From positions 62,001 through 126,000 of the forward strand of contig JBMNQC010000002.1 of NCBI GenBank assembly GCA_050943935.1: a stretch of 64,000 bases of DNA. Direction: 5' to 3'. Of this stretch, positions 1 to 8,183 are shown one piece after another; within the stretch, counting starts at the first letter, position 1; each line of letters opens with the position of its first letter. Both the position numbers and the translations under genes were made by a program. The notes under the pieces were generated by a model. The model ran no database searches and was not told the origin of the DNA. It saw only the letters and a program-made list of their open reading frames with translations. The DNA is from Heteroscillospira sp050943935. GTDB taxonomy: Bacteria > Bacillota > Clostridia > Oscillospirales > Oscillospiraceae.

Positions 1-767
1 AGGGTGTTGAACTGGGCCATATATCGGTAGGTCTCCCGTTTTATCGCCAGGAACGCGCTGTTGTCGGCCTCAAAGCGGTCTATCTCCGTATCCTCGCCGG
101 TGAAGGCCTTTACCACCTTCTGACCCAGAAGGCTGTCCTCAATGCGGGCGTTTAATTCGCCTATCTGCTGGCGCTGGCGGCGGAAGGCGCTGCGCATACG
201 CCGGTTCACCGTGACGCAGGTAACCAGCATAATGGGTATCATCGCAAATATGGCCAGGGTGAGCAGGAGGTTTATACGGGACAGAATCACAAAGGCCGCC
301 GTGCCCTTCACCGCAGCTATGAAAAACTCCTCCGGGCAGTGGTGGGCAAACTCCGTCACGTCAAACAGGTCGCTGGTGATGCGGCCCATTATCTGGCCCA
401 CCTTGGTGTTGTTGAAATATGTATTGGACAGCTGCTGCAGATGTGCGTAGGCGTCCCGGCGCATATCGGTCTCTATGGCGGCGCCCATAACGTGGCCGCG
501 GTTGGACATATAGTAGCCCGCGGTGCAGTCCACTATACGCAGGCACAGGTACAAAAGCGCCAGACGGCCTATAAAGCCTACGGTGAGCGAGGCAAAGTCC
601 CGCTGGGCGGTGTTGGTGATGGAGCTGATTATAAGCGGCAGCACAATGTCGCACACTGTAGTGAGCGCCGCGCAGAACAGATCCGTGAACAGCACCAGCT
701 TATGCCTGCCGTAATAAGGCAAAAACCGCCCTATCAGCTCACGGGTGGTGTAGTTGTGTTGTTCCAT
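1..767 (-). CDS. ABC transporter permease/ATP-binding protein (exporter type), partial
   Basis: The reverse strand reads in one open frame from an ATG at 767 to the window edge (about 255 residues). The start MEQHNYTTRELIGRFLPYYG and the hydrophobic helices after it, followed by a segment with SNTYFNNTKVGQIMGRITSD and later EDSLLGQKVVKAFTGE, are typical of the transmembrane domain of bacterial half-size ABC exporters (MsbA/BmrA/LmrA type). The nucleotide-binding domain would lie beyond position 1 and cannot be seen. A GGTGA sequence precedes the ATG. The substrate cannot be inferred; such exporters often work as heterodimers with a neighbouring half-transporter, which would be outside the window. 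Confidence 0.85.
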   Translation of the reverse strand, partial: MEQHNYTTRELIGRFLPYYGRHKLVLFTDLFCAALTTVCDIVLPLIISSITNTAQRDFASLTVGFIGRLALLYLCLRIVDCTAGYYMSNRGHVMGAAIETDMRRDAYAHLQQLSNTYFNNTKVGQIMGRITSDLFDVTEFAHHCPEEFFIAAVKGTAAFVILSRINLLLTLAIFAMIPIMLVTCVTVNRRMRSAFRRQRQQIGELNARIEDSLLGQKVVKAFTGEDTEIDRFEADNSAFLAIKRETYRYMAQFNT

Positions 768-890
768 TTATTTTCACCCCTTTCAGAAGATTATACCGCA
801 GAGGAATGTGAAAGGCAAGTGGGGTGAATACACCGCACTCCAAAGTTTCTCTCCTCCCCCCTAGCAGGGGCCGGGGAGGAGGGGGTTAGT

Positions 891-918
891 GAATAGTGAA
901 GAATGAATAGTGAAGAAT
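891..918. repeat. Tandem 14-bp direct repeat
   Basis: GAATAGTGAAGAAT occurs twice back to back (891-904 and 905-918) in the noncoding stretch between the ABC exporter and the PadR operon. It sits just after a C/G-rich hairpin-like segment (853-886). No gene is visible from 768 to 1204; the stretch holds this repeat, the palindromic element at 961-1077 and the padR promoter. Confidence 0.6.
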
Positions 919-960
919 TGTTGTGTCGCTTCGCGACGGATTTAAAAGCTCTTTCCACCA

Positions 961-1077
961 CTAACAGGAGAGGTGGCCTCGCAGGGCCGTAAGGGTTTAA
1001 GCCGGTGAATCAGCTTCAAGCTGACTTGAGAGCTTAAACCCCTCAGTCGCTCCGCGACAGCTCCCCTGTTAGGGGAG
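961..1077. repeat. Palindromic intergenic repeat element (MITE/REP-like)
   Basis: The left arm begins CTAACAGGAGAGGTG and runs to AAGGGTTTAAGC. The right arm is its approximate inverse: GCTTAAACCCCTCAGTCGC followed by CAGCTCCCCTGTTAGGGGAG. The two arms can fold into one long imperfect hairpin. Related arms recur at 19117-19290, 43994-44046, 55375-55427 and 55933-55956. No coding capacity is seen. This looks like a nonautonomous dispersed element, but mobility is inference. Confidence 0.7.
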
Positions 1078-1132
1078 CGGCTTCTGTTAAAATGCAGAGT
1101 GTTCAGAGCTGCCCTCATTTATCATCCCCCTC

Positions 1133-1190
1133 TTGACATTTGACAAAATCCATGACATAATATCGTTAGTCGATATCGCGTTGCGATATT
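1133..1190 (+). promoter_or_regulatory. padR operon promoter and PadR-type operator
   Basis: TTGACA (1133-1138), a 17-bp spacer and CATAAT (1156-1161) form a near-consensus vegetative promoter. Overlapping and following the -10 box are three TATCG/CGATA half sites: AATATCG (1159-1165), the palindrome CGATATCG (1171-1178) and CGATATT (1184-1190). The outer pair are perfect inverted repeats. PadR proteins commonly repress their own operon from such sites, so autoregulation is the likely reading. The RBS GGAGGTGAG follows at once. Confidence 0.7.
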
Positions 1191-1204
1191 TGGAGGTGAG
1201 CACC

Positions 1205-1519
1205 ATGGGCGCGCAGAACAACCGCCCTATGACAGAGGCCATGTTCTATACGCTTATGGCCTTTCAGAAGCAGGAGATATGCGGCACGGAGATAGCCGCC
1301 TATGTCTCCGACCGCACGGATGGCCGGGTGAGGCTTGGTCCCGGCACGCTGTATACCATACTTGCTAAATTTCTCGAGGAAAAGCTCATAACCGAGACCG
1401 CTGTGGACGGCCGCAAGCGCACCTACGCCATCACCGAATCCGGACGCGAGGCGTATAAATCTGAGCTTGCAAGGCTGCGCCAATGTATCTTCGACGCCGA
1501 AGAGGAGGAAAAAGCATGA
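1205..1519 (+). CDS. PadR family transcriptional regulator
   Basis: A 104-residue winged-helix regulator of the PadR family (phenolic-acid/multidrug type repressors). The ATG at 1205 is chosen because GGAGGTGAG lies just upstream; an upstream in-frame ATG-less extension would start inside the promoter. The sequence has the PadR core: helix MTEAMFYTLMAFQ, recognition region AYVSDRTDGRVRLGPGTLYTILAKF and wing AVDGRKRTYAITESGREAY. It overlaps the next gene by ATGA, indicating translational coupling. PadR genes paired with DUF2812 membrane proteins are common in Clostridia, where the pair is thought to sense and answer membrane or drug stress; the ligand here is unknown. Confidence 0.9.
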   Translation: MGAQNNRPMTEAMFYTLMAFQKQEICGTEIAAYVSDRTDGRVRLGPGTLYTILAKFLEEKLITETAVDGRKRTYAITESGREAYKSELARLRQCIFDAEEEEKA

Positions 1520-2649
1520 AAATTATGCTCTGCCCGTACAGCGTCTACGATTTCGCAGGCCGGGAGGCCTGGTTTGCCGACTGCGCCCGCCGGGGGCTTT
1601 TTATAAAAGCCTACTTCGCCTCCCTGTTTTTCATGGAGTCCGGCGAGCCGGAAAAGCTGCGCTTTCATCTGGAAGCGCCCCTGGGCAGCGATCTTCAGGA
1701 GAAGCTGGAGACTCAGCAGGCCCTGTTTGAGGACTGCGGCTGGAAATATCTCTGCACCCTCAGCGGCAATATGCCCCTTTTCTGCACCAACGACCCCAAC
1801 GCCGACGAGCCGTACACGGACGACGACAGCCGCGCCGAGTCCCTGCAGGCGCTGGATAAGGCGCTGAAGCGGAGCTGGCGCACAAGCTGTATTCTCTGGG
1901 GCGCGCTGATCGCCTTCCTGGTATTTCTGGGACTTGGCAGCGGCTTAGACCTAGGCGCCCGGGCGCCGCTGATACTTATATCCATACCTCTTACCGCGAT
2001 AGTATGGTTCGCTGTGTCCTTGTTGCGGCGGTTCCGCGACTGGAAGCGGCTGCACCGGCTGCGTCAGAATCTGCTGGAGGGCAGGCGCGCTGTGCCGGAG
2101 AAGCCCATAAACGTCCCGCTGGAGGTATGCTACTGGCTTTTATGTCTGGCGGCGGCATTCACGGTGTTCTGCAATTACGGCCTTCTCCCCAAGCCCGCGC
2201 CGCCTGAGCTGCCGTCCATAGCGGAGCTGGAGGATACGGAGGGGCATTTCACCCGCTCCCCCGCCGGCAAGGGCTTTGGAGTGACCACTATATGGTCGCC
2301 CATGCAGTATGAGCTGTACCAGAGCTTCTGCCCCGACGCAGATCCCGACTCCCGCAGCCATCTTAAAACCACATACTTCCGCATCATGCCCATACTGGCC
2401 CGCGGCGTGGCCGGGGCGCAGCTTGATGTTTACCGCACATACAACCAGAGCTGGGAGTTCACCGAGGCCCAGTACCCGGGCGCGGACTTTGTGATACTGG
2501 CCCGGGTGAAGGGCGAGGAGGCATACTCCATGGCCGCCATAGCCTCCGGCAGCCGTCTGGTGGTGTACAGCTACTACGGCGGCCCGGCAAACCTTGCCCA
2601 CGCTCTGGACGTTCTGGCCGCACCTGTGCTGAAAGGAGGGGCGAAATGA
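1516..2649 (+). CDS. DUF2812 domain-containing membrane protein
   Basis: A 377-residue protein with start ATG 1516 (RBS AGAGGAGG), overlapping padR by 4 bp. The N-terminal ~120 residues, beginning MKIMLCPYSVYDFAGREAWF, resemble the DUF2812 domain found in PadR-linked operons. Two hydrophobic segments around residues 124-170 and a third around 205-225 suggest a membrane anchor, with the C-terminal ~150 residues outside the bilayer core. The function of DUF2812 proteins is not established; a role with PadR in sensing membrane state is inference from gene pairing. Confidence 0.75.
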   Translation: MKIMLCPYSVYDFAGREAWFADCARRGLFIKAYFASLFFMESGEPEKLRFHLEAPLGSDLQEKLETQQALFEDCGWKYLCTLSGNMPLFCTNDPNADEPYTDDDSRAESLQALDKALKRSWRTSCILWGALIAFLVFLGLGSGLDLGARAPLILISIPLTAIVWFAVSLLRRFRDWKRLHRLRQNLLEGRRAVPEKPINVPLEVCYWLLCLAAAFTVFCNYGLLPKPAPPELPSIAELEDTEGHFTRSPAGKGFGVTTIWSPMQYELYQSFCPDADPDSRSHLKTTYFRIMPILARGVAGAQLDVYRTYNQSWEFTEAQYPGADFVILARVKGEEAYSMAAIASGSRLVVYSYYGGPANLAHALDVLAAPVLKGGAK

Positions 2650-3152
2650 ACAGACCCAAGCCCATAAATCTGGACACCGCCTTTGAAGTGGCGCTTGTTC
2701 TGCTGGTGGTCGTATTTCTTATATGGAATTTCGGCTTCTCCCACCCACTGGACAGGTATCTGCCGGATTTTGATGCGGAGTCAGCCGAGCTTTGTTATGT
2801 TCTTTGCTGGGAGTGGGGAAACGGCAAAAGTCGTGAGCTGGAATACAGCTTCGACCCTCAGTCCGATGAATACGAGGGTCTTATCGAACTGCTGCACTCC
2901 ACAAAATACCGCAGGCATTTTTCCAATGTACTGCCCGACGACCATTCACATTCGATCTCTATAGATCCCAGCGCCGATATTTACATACGTCAGGCCGGTA
3001 CAGTATATAGTTTCAGCCTATACGGTGATTCCATGGCAATAGGTGATTCGGACCAGGATGAATTCACCCCCAGGGGCGGCAAGGCTTTTCAGGAGAGCGT
3101 TGTGGCCTACGTAATGGAGCACGGAACTCTGACGGAAATAAACGAATATTAA
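2646..3152 (+). CDS. Hypothetical membrane-anchored protein
   Basis: A 168-residue product of unknown family, translationally coupled to the DUF2812 gene (ATGA overlap, RBS AAAGGAGGGG). One hydrophobic helix at about residues 14-31 (FEVALVLLVVVFLIWNFGF) precedes a soluble, acidic domain, so it is probably a single-pass protein exposed outside the cytoplasm. It closes the padR operon; a strong hairpin follows directly after the stop. Confidence 0.7.
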   Translation: MNRPKPINLDTAFEVALVLLVVVFLIWNFGFSHPLDRYLPDFDAESAELCYVLCWEWGNGKSRELEYSFDPQSDEYEGLIELLHSTKYRRHFSNVLPDDHSHSISIDPSADIYIRQAGTVYSFSLYGDSMAIGDSDQDEFTPRGGKAFQESVVAYVMEHGTLTEINEY

Positions 3153-3153
3153 A

Positions 3154-3181
3154 AAATCCGGGAGCACATGCTCCCGGATTT
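3154..3181. terminator. Bidirectional terminator between the padR operon and iclR
   Basis: A 12-bp perfect stem, AAATCCGGGAGC / GCTCCCGGATTT, with loop ACAT. A-runs on one side and T-runs on the other let it serve both convergent genes. Confidence 0.85.
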
Positions 3182-3192
3182 TCTGCTGGCAG

Positions 3193-3969
3193 CTATTTTC
3201 CGCCCGTACCCACACGGTATCCCAGGCATCTGGAAATAGCCGCGGCGGTAGCTTTGAGCTCCTCTCCAAAGGCCGGAATCTGTTCACTTTTCAGCTGAGA
3301 GTAAAATAGCGCAAAGCTGATAGATGCTATGGCAAGGCCGTGCCGATTGAAAATAGGCACACCTATGCACACCATCTCCGCCGAACATTCTCTGTCGTCT
3401 ACAGAATACCCAAATTTCCGGGTCTTTCTAATCTCCTCCATGAGTTTCTCCATAGAGTCAATAGTGTACTCGGTCTTTTTGCTGAAAACAACATTAGACA
3501 TTATTTGCGCTATTCTGGAGTCATCATAGGTAGCCAAAATCGCCCGTCCGAGAGCCGTTGTATGTATTGGCATGATTGAGCCCACTTTAGATGAGGTGCG
3601 CAGGGGATAATCCCCCTCCAGCTTTTCAAGATAAACCGTGCTCCCGCCGGATTCAAGAGCCAAATTTACAGTTATGTTGTGCTTTTTTACCAGTTCCTGC
3701 ATATACGGCTTTGCAATCTGATACAGGCTGAGATTGTTCAGATAGCCGGAAAAAATCTCGTAAGCAGTTAGACCCAGCGAGTATGTTCTCCTTTCCTTGT
3801 CATAGTTCAGAACACCCTTGCTCTCCAGAGTATACAGCAGCTCAAACGCGCTGCTTTTCGGAAGCTCCAGCGTCTGCACAATATCGCTGAATACAACATC
3901 TCCGCCGGTTCCGGCAATAAATTTCAACACATCTATGGTCCGTGAAGCAGATTTGTTTATTTTTACCAT
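3193..3969 (-). CDS. IclR family transcriptional regulator
   Basis: A 258-residue IclR-type regulator. Residues ~1-70 form the winged helix-turn-helix (SASRTIDVLKFIAGTG, then LPKSSAFELLYTLESKGVLNYD). The C-terminal effector domain shows family signatures such as VGSIMPIHTTALGRAILA and GYSVDDRECSAEMVCIGVPI. It is divergent from the MBL/methyltransferase/Liv cluster, so it probably controls that cluster in answer to the imported compound or a product. A perfect 16-bp palindrome lies in the shared intergenic region. The effector is unknown. Confidence 0.92.
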   Translation of the reverse strand: MVKINKSASRTIDVLKFIAGTGGDVVFSDIVQTLELPKSSAFELLYTLESKGVLNYDKERRTYSLGLTAYEIFSGYLNNLSLYQIAKPYMQELVKKHNITVNLALESGGSTVYLEKLEGDYPLRTSSKVGSIMPIHTTALGRAILATYDDSRIAQIMSNVVFSKKTEYTIDSMEKLMEEIRKTRKFGYSVDDRECSAEMVCIGVPIFNRHGLAIASISFALFYSQLKSEQIPAFGEELKATAAAISRCLGYRVGTGGK

Positions 3970-4111
3970 TTATCACATCTCCAAATTTTTTCTGTAGTAA
4001 TAATTTACAGCTATGTTAATCGCTTATTGATATATATTCCAAATTTACAAAAAAAGCTTGAATTTAATTTAGCATGATTGTATATTTTTGTCAAGAAGAT
4101 TGGCGAACTGA

Positions 4112-4127
4112 GTTCGTATATACGAAC
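4112..4127. promoter_or_regulatory. Candidate IclR operator (perfect palindrome)
   Basis: GTTCGTATATACGAAC is a perfect 16-bp palindrome lying 70 bp upstream of the MBL-fold gene and 142 bp upstream of iclR. IclR proteins bind short palindromes of this size in divergent intergenic regions, so this is the best operator candidate. A TATAAT sequence at 4173-4178 could be the -10 box of the rightward operon, but no good -35 accompanies it. Confidence 0.6.
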
Positions 4128-4197
4128 AAGAAGTTTCTTAACCATAGCAGGAGCCGGAAGGCAAATCCAATTTATAATCAGACGGGGACGGTAAAAA

Positions 4198-4923
4198 ATG
4201 AAAATTAAATGGTTGGGTCAGTCAGCGTTTATTTTCAACTACGACGGCTACAAGATTATCACCGACCCGTGGATTCGGAATAATCCGGTTTGCCGGACGC
4301 CTGTTGAAGAGCTGTATGATATAGACGCTATTCTGGTAACTCACGGACATTTTGACCATTTCGGCGACTGCATTGAGCTTATGGAAAACAGCAGGGCAAG
4401 GCTTGTATGCGACCCGGAGATATCCTGGTATATGAGCCGTTACGGCTATATCAGAAACGAGCGGCTGTTCCCGGTAGCCCAGGGCGGCGCCGTGCTGTTC
4501 GACGGCGTGCGAGTGAGCATGGTGCCGGCAATTCATCCCAGCGCGATCTACGGCAGCGAGTGGCAATCAGAACAAAAATGGCTGCCGAACTCCGCGGCAG
4601 TCGGATACATGGTCGAGCACTCAGCCGAACCAACAATATATCACGCAGGCGACACCGCCTTATTCAGCGACATGGCTCTGTTCGCCAAGCGGTTTCAGCC
4701 AGGTATCTCTCTTTTGCCCATAGGCGGACGTTTCACCATGGACGCTGAGGACGCCGTGGAGGCAGTTGGTTTTTTGAAAAGCAAATACATAATTCCCATG
4801 CACTACAACACCAATCCCGAACTGAAAGCAGATGTCCACGCCTTTAAAACAGCCGTAGAGTCCCGGTACTGTGGCACAAATGTACTTGTCTTGAATCCCG
4901 GGGATGAAATAAGGCTTCCGTGA
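4198..4923 (+). CDS. MBL-fold metal-dependent hydrolase (UPF0173-like)
   Basis: A 241-residue metallo-beta-lactamase-fold protein. The metal-binding motif is THGHFDHFGD (about residues 48-57, HxHxDH). Further ligands are plausible at AIHPS, in the YHAGDTALF segment and in PMHYNTNP. The length matches the UPF0173/UlaG-like group of stand-alone hydrolases. It is the first gene of the rightward cluster, 18 bp from the methyltransferase gene. The substrate is unknown; co-transcription with a methyltransferase and a Liv importer suggests that it processes the imported compound or a breakdown product. Confidence 0.85.
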   Translation: MKIKWLGQSAFIFNYDGYKIITDPWIRNNPVCRTPVEELYDIDAILVTHGHFDHFGDCIELMENSRARLVCDPEISWYMSRYGYIRNERLFPVAQGGAVLFDGVRVSMVPAIHPSAIYGSEWQSEQKWLPNSAAVGYMVEHSAEPTIYHAGDTALFSDMALFAKRFQPGISLLPIGGRFTMDAEDAVEAVGFLKSKYIIPMHYNTNPELKADVHAFKTAVESRYCGTNVLVLNPGDEIRLP

Positions 4924-4941
4924 GTGAAAGGAGATTAAAGC

Positions 4942-5970
4942 ATGACGCCCAGAGAAGTGTTGATTGCCGCCTGCTCAAAGGATAAAAACGCGCCCTACGC
5001 TCCGCTGGCTTTTATCACAACAGGCGTAACTGTAGACATGATGGAAAGCAGCGGCGCATATTGGCCGGAAGCCCACCTCAACCCCGAGCTTATGGCGCGT
5101 CTGGGCGCCATGGGATATGAGAAATACGGCGTACCCTGTCTGAAGCTGCCCTTTGACGCGTCGGTGGAGGCGGGAATACTCGGCGCCAGAGTGGAATACG
5201 GAAATATCGACACATTCCCCCAGATAGCCCCTTCACGTACTGTGACGGACGCCTCCAAGCTGGAGATACCAAACGACCTGGAGGATGCCGGGCGTATTCC
5301 GGTAGTCCTGGAGGCCATACGCATACAGAAAAAGAACTACCCGGATATCCCCATTGTCTGTCACACCATGGGACCTTTCGCCACAGCCAGTCTTATTTTC
5401 GGCTTTGGAAAGCTCCTTGAATGGATGGTGCTTGATGATGAAAACTATCCGGCCATCATGGAAAAGCTGACCGATTTTTCTCAGCGCTATTCCCGGCTTA
5501 TCGAAAAGGCGGGCGCCGACATTATACAGTTTGGGGAGGCGGCCTCCTCCTGCGAGGTAATAGGGTCGGAAACCTACGAATACAAGGTGGCTCCCTATCA
5601 CAGCCTGCTGCCGGGAGCGCTCGGCATTCCTTCCGTACTCCACATCTGCGGAGACATCACCCCCTGTATGCATTGTCTGCCTGGTACAGGTATGGACGCC
5701 ATCAGCTACGACTGGAAGGTGTCAAACAAATACGCGAAATCCCTGCTCGAGGGCAAGGTAAAAACCATAGGCAACATAGACCCATTGGGCGTTCTGCTGA
5801 ACGGCACCCCCGATACTGTGCGAAGCGCGGTTTTTGCCGCCATGGAGGAAGGCGTGGACGTTCTGGCGCCCGGCTGCTGTCTGCCGCCGCGTATGCCCGC
5901 CGAAAACATAAAAGCGCTGGTGGATGCTCACAGAGAGTATCTCCGCCAAAAATGTATTACTGTAGTCTAG
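4942..5970 (+). CDS. Uroporphyrinogen decarboxylase-fold methyltransferase (MtaA/CmuA-like)
   Basis: A 342-residue protein of the UroD/MtaA superfamily, with RBS AAAGGAG 8 bp before the ATG. The zinc-site residues of methylcobalamin-dependent methyltransferases appear kept: HICGD (His and Cys, about residue 236) and a later Cys in LAPGCCLPPRMP. Members move methyl groups from a corrinoid protein to a thiol such as coenzyme M, or take part in demethylation of small methylated compounds. No corrinoid protein or substrate-specific MtxB gene is next to it, so the acceptor is open. The Liv importer downstream may supply its substrate. Confidence 0.8.
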   Translation: MTPREVLIAACSKDKNAPYAPLAFITTGVTVDMMESSGAYWPEAHLNPELMARLGAMGYEKYGVPCLKLPFDASVEAGILGARVEYGNIDTFPQIAPSRTVTDASKLEIPNDLEDAGRIPVVLEAIRIQKKNYPDIPIVCHTMGPFATASLIFGFGKLLEWMVLDDENYPAIMEKLTDFSQRYSRLIEKAGADIIQFGEAASSCEVIGSETYEYKVAPYHSLLPGALGIPSVLHICGDITPCMHCLPGTGMDAISYDWKVSNKYAKSLLEGKVKTIGNIDPLGVLLNGTPDTVRSAVFAAMEEGVDVLAPGCCLPPRMPAENIKALVDAHREYLRQKCITVV

Positions 5971-6019
5971 CCGGAGAGAACCGGTAAAATAAAAAGGCAA
6001 AATTGAAAGGAGTACCACC

Positions 6020-7216
6020 ATGAAGCGATTTATCTCTTGTGTTCTTACCATCTGTATGCTTCTCATGCTGCTTTGCGGCTGCGGAGGCGGCAACAAGGCC
6101 CCGGAGAGCAATGCTCCCGAATCCAGCGCCCCAGAGAGCAAGGCTCCCGAATCCTCAGGAGACGGCGATACAATCAAGTTCGGCATGTTCTATGAGATGA
6201 CCGGCGATATGGCCACCAACGGCGAACGCCACTATCGTGCGGCCACCATGGCCATCGACGAGATAAACGCCAACGGCGGCGTGCTTGGCAAGCAGATAGA
6301 GCTCGTCACCGCTGACGACGCCTCCACCAACGCCGGAGCTGTCACCGCTCTTGAGATCCTCCTTGCAGAAGATGTTGACTGCCTCATCGGACCCGGCTTC
6401 AGCTCCATGTGCCTGGCCGTAGCCGACACCATTGCCGCCGAGGGTATACCCACCATCATCAGCGGCACCTCTCTGGCTCTTGTGGAAGAGGGAATGCCCA
6501 AAAACTGGTTCCGCAACCTGCCTCCCGATGACATTGCCGACCAGGGCATCGCCGATTTCCAGGCCGGTACTCAGGGCCTTACCAAGTTCTATGTGGTCTA
6601 TGAGAACACCACCTACGGCACCGGCAACCTGAAGTATTTCACCGAAGCTCTGGCAAAATATAATGTGGAAATTCTCGGTTCCTCCGCTTTTAACGCCGGC
6701 GACACCGACTTTACCGCTCAAATAATGGCAGCCCAGGAAGCCAATCCCGAATGTGTCGTATTCTTCAGCGCCTCCTCCGCCGATGCCGCCATCATCGCCC
6801 GCCAGGTAAAGGAGCTTGGCAGCGAGTTTATTATGCAGGGCTCTATGCAGTTCGGCTCCGGTGTCACCAAGGGGCTGGCAGGCGACGCCATGAACGGAAT
6901 TTATGCTTTCCAGTCCTACAACAAGGCCTCCTCCGACCTGGCCGGTGAATTCAACGACAAGTATCAGTCTCTGTATAACGAGCCAGCCGACCACTTCAAC
7001 GGCTGGGTACGCGATGCCATATATGTTGTAGCCGACGCTATGGAGCGCGCAGGCACCACAGACTATGAGGCCGTAGTCAAGGCCCTCAGCGAGACCGAAG
7101 GCGTCCCCGGCGTCTGCGGCGAGCTGACCTGCGATGAGCGCAATGAGCTGCAGCACAACGTGTCCATCGTTCTCATTGAGGACGGCGAATACATAGTCCA
7201 GAAAATAAACAAGTAA
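6020..7216 (+). CDS. Branched-chain amino acid-type ABC transporter substrate-binding lipoprotein
   Basis: A 398-residue periplasmic-binding fold type I protein of the LivJ/Peripla_BP_6 group. The N terminus is a lipoprotein signal with lipobox LCGC (Cys21), followed by a flexible linker of repeated APES units (residues ~27-45). The binding domain begins near IKFGMFYEMTGDMA and contains VTADDASTNAG and FFSASSADAAIIARQ-type motifs. RBS AAAGGAG. The ligand is not fixed by the fold: LivJ relatives bind branched-chain amino acids, amides, urea and aromatic compounds. Linkage to an MtaA-like enzyme hints at a methylated or carboxylated small molecule. Confidence 0.92.
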   Translation: MKRFISCVLTICMLLMLLCGCGGGNKAPESNAPESSAPESKAPESSGDGDTIKFGMFYEMTGDMATNGERHYRAATMAIDEINANGGVLGKQIELVTADDASTNAGAVTALEILLAEDVDCLIGPGFSSMCLAVADTIAAEGIPTIISGTSLALVEEGMPKNWFRNLPPDDIADQGIADFQAGTQGLTKFYVVYENTTYGTGNLKYFTEALAKYNVEILGSSAFNAGDTDFTAQIMAAQEANPECVVFFSASSADAAIIARQVKELGSEFIMQGSMQFGSGVTKGLAGDAMNGIYAFQSYNKASSDLAGEFNDKYQSLYNEPADHFNGWVRDAIYVVADAMERAGTTDYEAVVKALSETEGVPGVCGELTCDERNELQHNVSIVLIEDGEYIVQKINK

Positions 7217-7243
7217 CCATCTTTATAACAGCTAATCAAAACA

Positions 7244-7267
7244 GGGGGAGGAACCGCTTCCTCCCCC
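7244..7267 (+). terminator. Intra-operon hairpin after the substrate-binding protein
   Basis: A 10-bp perfect stem, GGGGGAGGAA / TTCCTCCCCC, with loop CCGC between the binding-protein gene and livH. No T-run follows, so it more likely stabilises the upstream mRNA or weakens readthrough than fully terminates. Such hairpins often make the binding protein more abundant than the permease. Confidence 0.65.
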
Positions 7268-7293
7268 GCGTTTCCTATTAATGGGGTGAATGA

Positions 7294-8169
7294 ATGAGCG
7301 CAAATCTTCAGTTACTTTTCGCCGGCGTGGCAAACGGGTGTATTTACGCACTAATCGGCCTAAGCTTCGTGCTTGTTTATAATGCCGTCGGCATTATAAA
7401 CTTTGCCCAGAGCGGACTTGTCACCCTCGGCGGCTATCTCGCGGTGATGTTCGTAAACACCTATGAATTGGGTTTTATTCCCAGCATCATCTGCTGCAGC
7501 CTTATAATGGCTGTGGTTGGAATAGTTTTCGAGCGGCTTGTGTACCGTCCTCTGCAGCAGCGCGGCTGGCTGCTTATCATGATAAGCACCATAGGCGTGA
7601 CCATGATACTCCAGCAGGTCTGCCGTCTTATCTGGAGCGCGCAGCCTCTGCGTATGAACTCCCTGTTCTCAGTTTTTTCCATTGACCTCGGTTTTGTTAA
7701 GGTCAATCCCCAGTATCTTCTCATAATAGGCACCACCATTGTCCTGCTTATTATACAGTATCTTCTGTTTGAGCGCACCATGGTGGGAAAAAAGCTGACT
7801 GCAACGGCTCAGGACAGAGAAATGGCACGCCTGATGGGCATAAACACCGGCAGAATGATAACTCTCACCTTTATGTACAGCATGGTTCTGGCTGCCATTT
7901 CCGGTTTTCTTCTGGTGCCGCTGAACTACGCATCCACAATCATGGCTGTAACGCCCTCCCTAAAGGCCTTTGTCGCCGCTGTCATAGGCGGTTTCGGAAG
8001 CATTCCCGGAGTTATTGTGGGCGGCGTATTCATTGGTATCGTAGAAACCTTCGGCGCAAAATTTATATCCTCCGGCATGAAGGACGCCATAGCCTTTATT
8101 ATCCTTATCATTTTCCTTATTGTCCGCCCAACTGGCTTTTTCGGTGAAAAAAGCTCTAAGCGCGTTTAA
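7294..8169 (+). CDS. livH: Branched-chain amino acid-type ABC transporter permease (LivH)
   Basis: A 291-residue integral membrane protein with about eight hydrophobic segments, matching the length of LivH permeases. Family signatures include GLSFVLVYNAVGIINFAQSG near the N terminus and the cytoplasmic ATPase-contact region ATAQDREMARLMGINTGRMI (EAA-like loop). It lies 77 bp after the binding protein and 14 bp before livM. It forms the heterodimeric channel with LivM. Confidence 0.93.
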   Translation: MSANLQLLFAGVANGCIYALIGLSFVLVYNAVGIINFAQSGLVTLGGYLAVMFVNTYELGFIPSIICCSLIMAVVGIVFERLVYRPLQQRGWLLIMISTIGVTMILQQVCRLIWSAQPLRMNSLFSVFSIDLGFVKVNPQYLLIIGTTIVLLIIQYLLFERTMVGKKLTATAQDREMARLMGINTGRMITLTFMYSMVLAAISGFLLVPLNYASTIMAVTPSLKAFVAAVIGGFGSIPGVIVGGVFIGIVETFGAKFISSGMKDAIAFIILIIFLIVRPTGFFGEKSSKRV

Positions 8170-8183
8170 GGGAGGCTGTAAGT

